NCBI GenBank assembly: GCA_910585195.1
Contig: CAJUCX010000004.1
Location: 46,230 to 110,229 of the forward strand
Length of the DNA stretch: 64,000 nt
Direction: 5' to 3'
From: an uncultured Christensenellaceae bacterium
GTDB taxonomy: Bacteria > Bacillota > Clostridia > Christensenellales > CAG-314
Both the position numbers and the translations under genes were made by a program. This document shows, piece after piece, positions 50,501-57,706 of the stretch; position 1 is the stretch's first letter, and every line of letters starts with the position of its first letter. Below the pieces are notes generated by a model that was not told where the DNA came from, did not search any database, and saw nothing but the letters and a program-made list of their open reading frames with translations.

Positions 50501-51220
50501 GTTCGGGTTGTCCGAAATTATCTTTACGTTGGTAAGCTCCGTCGCAAAAGTAGTATGTCTGCAATGGTCCGACCAATAAGTGTCTATTACTTTAAGTTCC
50601 GTAAAATACGGGTCTCTGCCGCAGCCTTTGAAGTAATCTCTCACAAACGCCAAATCCGCAACGGTCATTGCAAAGCCGTTTGCCTTGTGATACTCCGCTA
50701 TTTTACCATCGTCATAATTTACAAAACCGCAAACCTGTTGTTCCTGCTTGACTTCCTGCACCGCGTCTTTAAGCGTGTCGGGATAGTTAAGGTCTGCCTC
50801 TCTCATTTCGACGGGGTTAATCAAAAAATGTTTTATTTTTGCAGTCGTTTCTTCGTCGAGTTTATCGAACACGTAAATATTTGCCGTCTTTACAAGAGGT
50901 TTGTCCTTTAAGGTCAAAAGTTGCACGCATTGCGCCGCGCTGTCAGCTCTTTGGTCAAACTGCCCCGGCAAATACTCCGTTGCGATAACAGTTTTTCCGT
51001 CAAAATTTACACTGTCGAAAACGTCGTCTACCGGCGGTTCTGAAAAAACTACCGATTTTGACTTTTCGAAGTCTTCCTGCGAAAGACCTTCCACGTCGTA
51101 ACGAAGAAGGTATCTCATACCGTCAAGTTTTATATTAAGCACGTTTTTCACGTCTGCTAAAACCTTTTTGCGCGCAACGTCAAAACCGTCCTTTTTTTCT
51201 ACGTAAATGCGATAAATCAT
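47504..51220 (-). CDS. purL: Phosphoribosylformylglycinamidine synthase, single-chain PurL
   Basis: 1238-residue FGAM synthase combining the synthase and glutaminase in one chain, as in many Clostridia (TIGR01857 type). The synthase domains show MFKNETHNHPTEIEPFGGAAT and GKDSMSGSF; the C-terminal glutaminase begins RVFIPVFPGNNCEYDTARQFE, with the nucleophile in LGICNGFQALIKLGL and a His in the SHGEGRF segment. It converts FGAR, ATP and glutamine to FGAM. GGAG lies before the ATG. It follows purD by 18 bp. Confidence 0.96.
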   Translation of the reverse strand: MIYRIYVEKKDGFDVARKKVLADVKNVLNIKLDGMRYLLRYDVEGLSQEDFEKSKSVVFSEPPVDDVFDSVNFDGKTVIATEYLPGQFDQRADSAAQCVQLLTLKDKPLVKTANIYVFDKLDEETTAKIKHFLINPVEMREADLNYPDTLKDAVQEVKQEQQVCGFVNYDDGKIAEYHKANGFAMTVADLAFVRDYFKGCGRDPYFTELKVIDTYWSDHCRHTTFATELTNVKIISDNPNIQKAFDRYTEVFEEVSKPRGKYMCMMDVATCIVKYMKKHGILKNLDESDEINACSVKVAVKENGKDEEYLLMFKNETHNHPTEIEPFGGAATCLGGAIRDPLSGRTYVYHAMRITGAGDITQPIDKTLKGKLPQRVISKTATSGFSSYGNQIGLATGFVQEVYHPDYVAKRLETGFVVAQNKAENVIRSKPQNGDIVILLGGATGRDGCGGATGSSKSHNLKSVESCGAEVQKGNATTERKIQRLFKNPQVSKLIKKCNDFGAGGVSVAIGELADSIDIYLDRVPKKYEGLSGTELAISESQERMAVVIKKSDEQKFIDLCYEENLSATNVAEITDTGRLRMFFKNDAIVDIERAFLDTNGVKQSNDVLIEENKCTFFDGIDKDTKQNIDNDDYISALKNELGRLNVCSQKGMVETFDSTIGARSVLLPYGGKTQETPAIVMSAKLGTDLSDTASVAAFGFNPHLTQDSPFVGSVYAVLTSVSKLVAAGVDRNKIYLSLQEFFKRLNGDAKRFGQPVSALLGAFEAQMGLEIAAIGGKDSMSGSFEDIDVPATLISFAIGTAKCKDVIDNVLRESGKKLLLLPIKHDGNYMPDFEYAKKLYDAINKNILCGNVKYATVVEDGGVYSAVAKSVFGNNVGVDFEKNADFFRPDYANIVVSVDDESAFDGFDKVPVGKTNCDGKIRIGKQACDINNLIVSYKSKLEGVYKTTAEASGKVETLSYTAQSAKAKHSVAKPRVFIPVFPGNNCEYDTARQFEIAGAVTDSFVLKNLTSKDIMSSVKLMAKAIDDCQILAIPGGFSGADEPDGSGKFIATVFSNPYIKEAIEKLLNERDGLILGICNGFQALIKLGLVPNGKISPMQTNSPTLTFNNIGRHISKITKTRIASNLSPWLKGVKVGDVYDVAISHGEGRFVCDDEHLKTLIKNGQIATQYVDFDGNATMQSPFNPNGSVYAVEGITSADGRVFGKMGHSERIGQNLYKNVDGNYDMKIFESGVNYFK

Positions 51221-51238
51221 TTTAATAGTAACTCCGTT

Positions 51239-52495
51239 TTATTTAACGCCTATGTCTTTGCGATAATGCATATTTTCAAAACTTATTTTCTCTACGTTTT
51301 TATACGCTTTTTCACGCGCTTCCGCAAGAGTGTTGCCCATACACGTTACGCCAAGCACCCTGCCGCCGTTTGTATAATATTTGCCGTCGGCTTTTTTCGT
51401 ACCCGCGTGGAAAACAACGCAGTCGCCGTCTATGTCGCCGAAAGAAATTTCATAACCCTTTTGGTAAGACTCCGGATAACCGCCGCTCGCGATAACTACG
51501 CATATGCTTTGCTTGTCGCTCCATTTAAGTTTAACCTGCGAAAGTTTTTGGTCTATAACCATATTGAAAATATCATACAAGTCGCTTTCAAGCCGCATCA
51601 GCACCGCCTGGGTTTCCGGATCGCCGAAACGCGCGTTATACTCCAAAACTTTGACGCCTTTGTTGGACACCATAAGACCGAAGTATATTACCCCTTTGAA
51701 GGTAATTCCCTCGGCGTTAAGTGCGTTCATCGTAGGCAAAAATATCGTGTTGTAAGCCTTTTTCATTTCTGCCTCGCCAAATCTTTGCGAAGGAGAAAAC
51801 GCCCCCATACCGCCGGTATTTAAGCCCTTGTCGTCATCGAGAGCGCGTTTGTGGTCTTGACTCGTTTCCATAGGCAAAATAGTTTTGCCGTCGCAAAACG
51901 CCAATACCGAAACTTCATAGCCCTTCAAAAATTCTTCTATAACGATTTGATTTCCGCTTGTGCCGAACTTTTGGTCAAGCATAATTTCTTCCACGGCGCT
52001 AGTTGCTTCTTTTTTGTTTTGGCAGATATAAACGCCCTTGCCCAGTGCAAGACCGTCGGCTTTTATGACCGTAGGATACGCAGCCTTTTCGAGATACTTC
52101 AAAGCGTCGTCTGAAGAAGAAAACACTTCGTAATCGGCAGTAGGTATACCGTATTTTTTCATAAGATTTTTGGAAAAGACTTTGCTTGCTTCTATCTGCG
52201 CTGCGGCTTTCGTCGGACCGAATGCTCTAAAACCGTTTTCTTCAAGCAAATCAACCAAACCCAAAGCAAGCGGGTCGTCCGGTGCGACGACAGTCATTGC
52301 AATATCGGCATGCTCCTTTACAAACTGCAAAATCTTGTCTAAATCCGTAGCCTTTATTTCCGGCACGCATTCTGCAATGTCGCTTATACCGCCGTTTCCC
52401 GGTATGCAGTAAAGCTTAGTTATTTTGTTGTTTTTTTTGAGCGAATGACAAATTGCGTGCTCGCGTCCGCCGCCGCCGACTACCAAAACTTCCAT
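51239..52495 (-). CDS. purD: Phosphoribosylamine--glycine ligase
   Basis: 418-residue ATP-grasp enzyme forming GAR from phosphoribosylamine and glycine. VLVVGGGGREHAICHSL at the start is the PRA-binding loop; VIKADGLALGKGVYI and EFLKGYEVSVLAF lie in the ATP-grasp domain, and LEYNARFGDPETQA is the metal-binding site. The start at 52495 is chosen because GAGGT precedes it and the protein starts at the conserved loop; the upstream frame to 52546 reads through AT-rich sequence. Confidence 0.95.
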   Translation of the reverse strand: MEVLVVGGGGREHAICHSLKKNNKITKLYCIPGNGGISDIAECVPEIKATDLDKILQFVKEHADIAMTVVAPDDPLALGLVDLLEENGFRAFGPTKAAAQIEASKVFSKNLMKKYGIPTADYEVFSSSDDALKYLEKAAYPTVIKADGLALGKGVYICQNKKEATSAVEEIMLDQKFGTSGNQIVIEEFLKGYEVSVLAFCDGKTILPMETSQDHKRALDDDKGLNTGGMGAFSPSQRFGEAEMKKAYNTIFLPTMNALNAEGITFKGVIYFGLMVSNKGVKVLEYNARFGDPETQAVLMRLESDLYDIFNMVIDQKLSQVKLKWSDKQSICVVIASGGYPESYQKGYEISFGDIDGDCVVFHAGTKKADGKYYTNGGRVLGVTCMGNTLAEAREKAYKNVEKISFENMHYRKDIGVK

Positions 52496-52594
52496 AAGGT
52501 CAACCTCGTGTTTTTTAGTTTTTATACATATATATAATAACAGCAAAAGCGAAACATTTCAATAGGGTTTTACGCTTTTGCCGTTAAAAACAAA

Positions 52595-54130
52595 TCAATG
52601 CTTAAAGTGTCTGATTTTGCAGAACAGCATAGCAATGCCGTTTTCGTTGCAAGCGTCGATGCTTTCTTGGTCGCGGATACTTCCGCCCGGTTGAATGATT
52701 GACTTGACGCCTGCCGCAGCGCACAAATCCACACAGTCGCGGAACGGGAAAAACGCGTCGGACGCTACAGCCGCGCCTTTTACGTTTTCTCCGCCGTGCT
52801 CTATTGCCTGTTGCATTGCCCAAACTCTGCTTGTCTGACCCACGCCTATGCCTACGCTTGCACCGTCTTTTGCAATGACTATCGCGTTTGACTTGCAGTG
52901 TTTAACTATTTTGTACGCAAACTCCAAATCTTCTTTTTGTTTTGCAGTCGCCTTTGTGTTTGTCATATCTTCCAAACTTTCAAACAGCATTGCGTCTTTG
53001 TCCTGCACCAAAAGACCGCCGGAAACGCGTTTCATATCAAATTCCGAATACTTTCTAGGTTGGTCAATGTCGTCGATTACCAAAACTCTCAAATTAGGCT
53101 TAGACTTCAAAACTTGCAAAGCCTTGTCGCTATAACCTTTTGCAACTACCACTTCCAAAAAGATTTTTACAAGTTCGTTTGCCAAATCTTCTTCAACAAC
53201 GCCGTTTAATGCGACGATTCCGCCGAAGATAGAAACAGGGTCGCAGTTATAAGCTTTTTGATAAGCCTCCAAAAGTGTTTTGCCTTCCGCAACGCCGCAA
53301 GGGTTGGTATGTTTTACCGCAACGGCACAAGGTTTTTTGAACTCTCTCAAAAGTTCTATCGCACCGTTGGTGTCGTTAATGTTATTAAAACTAAGTTCCT
53401 TACCGTTAAGTTGTTTTGCGCCTGCCAAACAAGCGTTGTTAGTCAAAGCGTTGCCGTAAAACGCCGCAGATTGATGAGGATTTTCGCCGTAACGCATATC
53501 TTGCACTTTCTCGAAGGCAAAAGAAATTTTATCGGGATATTTAATGCCCAACTGCTCTCTGAGGTATGTCGAAATAAGAGTGTCGTATACGCTTGTATGC
53601 TCGAACACCTTATAAGACAGCAACTTTTTGGTTTGCAAAGAAACTTCTCCGTTTGCTTTAAGTTCGTTTACAACCGTTTCGTAATCTTCGGGATTTACTA
53701 TAACCGCAACGTCCTGATAGTTTTTTGCCGCTGCTCTTATCATAGTAGGTCCGCCTATGTCGATGTTTTCTATCGCTTCGGCAAAAGAAACGCCGTCCTT
53801 TGAAATCGTCTGCTTAAACGGATAAAGATTTACCGCAACGATATCTATGGTGTTTATGCCCAACTTCTCAAGCTGCGACATATGCTCTTTGTTGCCCCTC
53901 ATTGCAAGCAAACCGGCGTGCACCGCAGGGTGCAAAGTTTTTACCCTGCCGTCGAGACACTCGGGAAAACCCGTTATGTCCGAAATGCCTATCGTTTTTA
54001 TGCCTGCTTTGTCAAGCGCGGTTTTGGTGCCGCCCGTTGAAATAATTTCATATCCCAACGATACAAGTTCTTTTGCAAAATCTACAATTCCGCATTTGTC
54101 GGATACGCTGATTAACGCTCTTTTTTTCAT
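52595..54130 (-). CDS. purH: Bifunctional AICAR transformylase/IMP cyclohydrolase
   Basis: 511-residue bifunctional enzyme for the last two steps of IMP synthesis. The IMP cyclohydrolase domain (1-~195) shows ISVSDKCGIVDFAKEL, STGGTKTALDKAG and GRVKTLHPAVHAGLL. The transformylase domain includes LRYGENPHQSAAFY-like MRYGENPHQSA, the KHTNPCGVA catalytic region (Lys-His) and FFPFRDCVDLCAAAGVKSIIQPGGSIRD. AGGAG precedes the ATG. It starts 3 bp after purN. A hairpin (GCAAAAGCG/CGCTTTTGC) lies in the 100-bp gap before purD. Confidence 0.96.
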   Translation of the reverse strand: MKKRALISVSDKCGIVDFAKELVSLGYEIISTGGTKTALDKAGIKTIGISDITGFPECLDGRVKTLHPAVHAGLLAMRGNKEHMSQLEKLGINTIDIVAVNLYPFKQTISKDGVSFAEAIENIDIGGPTMIRAAAKNYQDVAVIVNPEDYETVVNELKANGEVSLQTKKLLSYKVFEHTSVYDTLISTYLREQLGIKYPDKISFAFEKVQDMRYGENPHQSAAFYGNALTNNACLAGAKQLNGKELSFNNINDTNGAIELLREFKKPCAVAVKHTNPCGVAEGKTLLEAYQKAYNCDPVSIFGGIVALNGVVEEDLANELVKIFLEVVVAKGYSDKALQVLKSKPNLRVLVIDDIDQPRKYSEFDMKRVSGGLLVQDKDAMLFESLEDMTNTKATAKQKEDLEFAYKIVKHCKSNAIVIAKDGASVGIGVGQTSRVWAMQQAIEHGGENVKGAAVASDAFFPFRDCVDLCAAAGVKSIIQPGGSIRDQESIDACNENGIAMLFCKIRHFKH

Positions 54131-54133
54131 ATG

Positions 54134-54718
54134 TTACTCCTTTTCGCACAGCATCTTTACCGCTGCCGGCATAAGTTTATGTTCTATCTTCAAAACGCGC
54201 TGCTGCAATTCTTCCGCAGTCATGCCTTTGTCTACTTTACATTTTTCTTGAAAAATAATTTCGCCCGTATCCGCATTTTCGTCTACGTAATGCACCGTTG
54301 CGCCCGTTTCGTTTTCTCCCGCGTCAAGTACCGCCTGGTGCACTTTAAGTCCGAAAAAGCCCATACCGCAAAACTTAGGTATAAGAGACGGATGTACGTT
54401 TACAATCTTCTTTTCAAATCTTTTGACGATTTTTTCCGACAATATTTTGAGATAACCGCACAACGCTATAACGTCGGTTTTGTATTGCAGCAAAATTTCC
54501 AAAATTTTGTCGTTAAACTCTTGTGAATTTGCAAAATTTTTCTGTTCTATAACCACCGAAGGGATGTTATGTTTTTTTGCTCTTTCCAAAGAGTAAACTC
54601 CTGCGTTGTTGGAAATTACAACGCAAATTCTGCCGTCTATAAAACCGCTTTCCACACTATCGATAAGCGCTTGCAAATTTGTGCCGCCGCCCGACACAAG
54701 CACCGCAATATTTTTCAT
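54134..54718 (-). CDS. purN: Phosphoribosylglycinamide formyltransferase
   Basis: 194-residue 10-formyl-THF-dependent GAR transformylase. VLVSGGGTNLQALID at the start, ALCGYLKILSEKIVKRF, NVHPSLIPKFCGMGFFGLKVHQAVL with the catalytic Asn-His and GATVHYVDENADTG with the catalytic Asp are all present. The start at 54718 has GGGAG upstream. It begins a separate transcription segment, since a terminator lies between purF and purN. Confidence 0.95.
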   Translation of the reverse strand: MKNIAVLVSGGGTNLQALIDSVESGFIDGRICVVISNNAGVYSLERAKKHNIPSVVIEQKNFANSQEFNDKILEILLQYKTDVIALCGYLKILSEKIVKRFEKKIVNVHPSLIPKFCGMGFFGLKVHQAVLDAGENETGATVHYVDENADTGEIIFQEKCKVDKGMTAEELQQRVLKIEHKLMPAAVKMLCEKE

Positions 54719-54839
54719 CTTTTTCTCCCGAACGGTCAAGATAATCGTTCAACACAAAATGAACTAAGACGATTTGGTTTTTCAAAAGCCAAAGCAATCT
54801 TACATATACAAATCGCCGAGTCGTTGTTTATTTTTCTTC

Positions 54840-54874
54840 AAAAAAGTTTTGGGCGTTGCTAAAAACGCCCAAAA
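54840..54874 (-). terminator. Terminator between purF and purN
   Basis: Perfect stem TTTTGGGCGTT/AACGCCCAAAA (54847-54857 with 54864-54874), then six T on the minus strand. It begins 3 bases past the purF stop, in the place where purM usually sits. Confidence 0.75.
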
Positions 54875-54877
54875 ACG

Positions 54878-56314
54878 TCAATCGTCAAAAACTTGTTTGT
54901 CCATTTCCTTAACGTCCATTTTTACAGGATACTTACCGGTAAAACAACCGGTGCAGAAATCACAAGGCGTCGTTTTGCTTCGGCAGGCTTCTTCCAACAT
55001 ATCTATTGTCAGATATGCAAGGCTGTCAGCCCCTATAATTTTGCAAATTTCGTCAACGTTTCTGTAAGCGCCGATAAGCTGTTCATAAGTCTGCATATCT
55101 ACGCCCAAAAAACAAGGATGTTTGACCGTCGGCGACGCAATACGCAAATGAACTTCTTTTGCACCTGCGTCTCTCAGCATTTGCACTATCTGTTTGCTTG
55201 TCGTACCCCTTACGATAGAGTCGTCAACCAAAACCACTCGTTTGCCTTCTACGTTGGCTTTGATTGCATTCAGTTTTATCTTTACGGCAGACTCTCTCAT
55301 ACCTTGTTTAGGTTTGATAAAAGTTCTGCCGACGTAACCGTTTTTGGCAAGCGCTTCTATAAAAGGAATTCCGCTTGCTTCCGCAAAACCTCTTGCCGCA
55401 ACGTTTGCGGAGTCCGGCACGCCGGAAACCAAATCCGCATCCACCGGGAAGTTCTGCGCCAACTTGCGACCGCTTTCCTTTCTTGCCTGATAAACGCTTT
55501 GACCTTCCAAAATACTGTCGGGACGCGCAAAATACACGTGCTCGAAAATACAAAATTCTTTTTTGTCTTTCGCCCATTTTGTGGACTGCAAACCTTTGGA
55601 ACTTATTACAAGCATTTCCCCTGCGTCTATATCTCTCACAAACGTTGCGCCCACTGCGTCAAGAGCGGAAGTTTCGCTTGCAACCACGTAGTCGTCAAGA
55701 CCAATTTTGCCCAAAACCATAGGACGAATGCCGTGTCTGTCGCGCAAAGCAATGAGTTTGGTGCGCGTCATAATAAGCATAGAAAAACTTCCGTCCATAA
55801 TTTCCGCCGCTTTAAGTATGCCTTCTACGTAACCGTTTTCGGAATATTTATTGATAAGCGTACCTACGACTTCCGTATCTATCGAAGTTTGAAAAAGTAT
55901 ATTTTCGCTTAAAAGCTGGTCTCTTATTTTTTTGGCGTTTGCGATGTTTCCGTTATGCGCAATTGCAAACTTGCCGCGTTTGCCGTTGAACACCAAAGGT
56001 TGAATATTGTCTGACCTGTTGTCGCCCGTAGTGGAATATCTTACGTGTCCCATTGCAATATCCGCTTCCGGAAGTTTGTCGAGTGTTTCTTCGTTAAACA
56101 CTTCAGACACAAGTCCCAAACCCCTTTGATAAAGAATTTTGTTGTCGCTGCTTAACGCTATGCCGCACGCTTCCTGTCCCCTGTGCTGCAAAGCATATAA
56201 ACCGTAATAGACGCTTCTTGCAAGTTCTCTCTTTTCCGCAGAATAAACGCCGAATATTCCGCATTCTTCCTGCATTGAATCTTGAAAAGGTTTTATATCT
56301 CTTTGAAAAACCAT
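54878..56314 (-). CDS. purF: Amidophosphoribosyltransferase
   Basis: 478-residue first enzyme of purine synthesis. A short propeptide (~17 residues) precedes the N-terminal nucleophile Cys in EECGIFGVYS. ALQHRGQEACGIA and GHVRYSTTGDN lie in the glutaminase domain; the PRPP loop reads VLVDDSIVRGTTS. Four C-terminal cysteines (one in LEEACRSKTTPCDFCTGC) fit the [4Fe-4S] cluster of Bacillus-type PurF. GGGAGA precedes the ATG. purC lies 2 bp upstream. Confidence 0.96.
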   Translation of the reverse strand: MVFQRDIKPFQDSMQEECGIFGVYSAEKRELARSVYYGLYALQHRGQEACGIALSSDNKILYQRGLGLVSEVFNEETLDKLPEADIAMGHVRYSTTGDNRSDNIQPLVFNGKRGKFAIAHNGNIANAKKIRDQLLSENILFQTSIDTEVVGTLINKYSENGYVEGILKAAEIMDGSFSMLIMTRTKLIALRDRHGIRPMVLGKIGLDDYVVASETSALDAVGATFVRDIDAGEMLVISSKGLQSTKWAKDKKEFCIFEHVYFARPDSILEGQSVYQARKESGRKLAQNFPVDADLVSGVPDSANVAARGFAEASGIPFIEALAKNGYVGRTFIKPKQGMRESAVKIKLNAIKANVEGKRVVLVDDSIVRGTTSKQIVQMLRDAGAKEVHLRIASPTVKHPCFLGVDMQTYEQLIGAYRNVDEICKIIGADSLAYLTIDMLEEACRSKTTPCDFCTGCFTGKYPVKMDVKEMDKQVFDD

Positions 56315-56316
56315 TC

Positions 56317-57030
56317 TTATTCTCCCAACAATCTTTTTAATACTTCTTGATATGCTTCTTCGACGTTGCCGAGGTCTCTTCTAAACCTGTCTTTGTCGAG
56401 TTTTTCGCCCGTCTTGCTGTCCCAGAAACGGCAGGTATCCGGCGAAATTTCGTCCGCGAGAATAATTCTGCCTTTGTATCTGCCGAACTCCAATTTGAAA
56501 TCGATTAGTTCTATGCCGATGTCCGCAAGCAAATCGGAAAGCAGCTTGTTTATTTTGAACGCCTGATATGCAATGTCCTCTAATTCCTTTGCAGTGCAAA
56601 GTCCCAAAGCATAAGCGTGATATTCGTTTATCATCGGGTCGCCCAAAGCGTCGTCTTTGTAGCAATATTCCAACACGGTCGATTTAAGTTTTGTGCCTTC
56701 TTCAAGCCCTAGTCTTTTTGAAAGACTGCCCGCCGCGATGTTTCTGACTATTACCTCCAAAGGAACGATTTGCACTCTTTTTACAACCGTCTCTCTGTCG
56801 GAAAGTTCTTCAACAAAGTGAGTTGCAACGCCGTTTTCTTCCAGATATTTGAAAAGTCTGTTGGACACCCTGTTGTTTACGATGCCTTTTCCTGTTATCG
56901 TACCTTTCTTCAAACCGTTAAAAGCAGTGGCGTCGTCTTTATATTCCACTATAACGCAATCGGCGTCGTCAGTCTCCCAAACTTTTTTGGCTTTGCCTTC
57001 ATACATCATATTTGTTTTTTTCATATGCAT
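56317..57030 (-). CDS. purC: SAICAR synthetase
   Basis: 237-residue phosphoribosylaminoimidazole-succinocarboxamide synthase. It shows MYEGKAKKVWETDD (ATP loop), FNGLKKGTITGKGIVNNRVSNRLF, VIVRNIAAGSLSKRLGL and LADEISPDTCRFWD. It couples aspartate to CAIR. GGAG lies 5 nt before the first ATG, and the coding start overlaps the end of purE by 10 bases. Confidence 0.96.
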   Translation of the reverse strand: MHMKKTNMMYEGKAKKVWETDDADCVIVEYKDDATAFNGLKKGTITGKGIVNNRVSNRLFKYLEENGVATHFVEELSDRETVVKRVQIVPLEVIVRNIAAGSLSKRLGLEEGTKLKSTVLEYCYKDDALGDPMINEYHAYALGLCTAKELEDIAYQAFKINKLLSDLLADIGIELIDFKLEFGRYKGRIILADEISPDTCRFWDSKTGEKLDKDRFRRDLGNVEEAYQEVLKRLLGE

Positions 57031-57518
57031 TCAATCTCCTTTTGAACGTCGCAATCGTCTTTCAAAACTTTTGCCTGCATTTCTTTTTTATATTCTTTAA
57101 GTTTGATTGACAGTTCTCTGTCGCCGAGAGCCAAAATCTGCGCCGCAAGTATACCTGCGTTTTCGCTTCCGCCAACGGCTACCGTTGCCACGGGAACCCC
57201 CGACGGCATCTGCACAACCGAAAGCAAACTGTCAAGACCGTCAAGCGTAGACGACTTCATCGGTATACCTATAACCGGCAAAGTAGTAAGTCCGGCAATT
57301 ACGCCTGCCAAATGAGCGGCTTTGCCTGCCGCCGCGATAAACACGCCGATATTTTCCTTTTCCGCACTTGAGACAAGCTGATGAACTTCATCCGGTGTGC
57401 GGTGAGCGGACAGCACGCGAACAAAAAAAGGCACGCCAAACTTCTTCAACGATTTTAACGCCGGTTTAACTGCCTCGAAATCCGATTTGCTACCCATAAC
57501 AACAGCAACTTTATACAT
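57021..57518 (-). CDS. purE: N5-CAIR mutase PurE
   Basis: 165-residue class I PurE. VVMGSKSDFEAVKPAL, VLSAHRTPDEV with the catalytic His, AAAGKAAHLAGVIAGLTTLPVIGIP and MPSGVPVATVAVGG are the family motifs. No purK is seen downstream, so the carboxyaminoimidazole supply must come from elsewhere or from a class II enzyme; only the class I fold is visible here. GAGGT precedes the ATG. It heads the operon behind a promoter with a LacI-type palindrome. Confidence 0.95.
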   Translation of the reverse strand: MYKVAVVMGSKSDFEAVKPALKSLKKFGVPFFVRVLSAHRTPDEVHQLVSSAEKENIGVFIAAAGKAAHLAGVIAGLTTLPVIGIPMKSSTLDGLDSLLSVVQMPSGVPVATVAVGGSENAGILAAQILALGDRELSIKLKEYKKEMQAKVLKDDCDVQKEIECI

Positions 57519-57565
57519 AATTACCTCGCATATTATTTGCCGATTTCCGCAACAAATACAGTTTA

Positions 57566-57604
57566 ATTTTATGCTTTTGCTCTTTTTATGTCAAACGTTT
57601 GACA
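57566..57604 (-). promoter_or_regulatory. purE promoter with overlapping LacI-type palindrome
   Basis: Perfect TTGACA (57589-57594), 17-bp spacer, TAAAAT (57566-57571). A perfect 16-bp palindrome TGTCAAACGTTTGACA (57589-57604) includes the -35 hexamer; its AACGTT centre is typical of LacI-family repressor sites. It does not resemble the Bacillus PurR box. Confidence 0.75.
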
Positions 57605-57675
57605 ACATAATAAAACAATATTTTTCACAATAAATTGCACAATATAAAAATTTTGACAACTAAATATAGCAAAAC

Positions 57676-57701
57676 GTAAAAAGGGCGGAAGTTTTCCGCC
57701 C
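57676..57701 (-). terminator. Terminator of the GH95-like gene
   Basis: Perfect stem GGGCGGAA/TTCCGCCC (57683-57690 with 57694-57701) followed by five T on the minus strand, 6 bases past the stop. Confidence 0.9.
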
Positions 57702-57706
57702 CGATA

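Noticed and set aside
54893..55912. 339-codon plus-strand frame antisense to purF
   Set aside because: Rich in Phe, Tyr, Arg, Cys and His as expected for the shadow of a minus-strand gene, no ribosome binding site, and purF is clearly the real gene.
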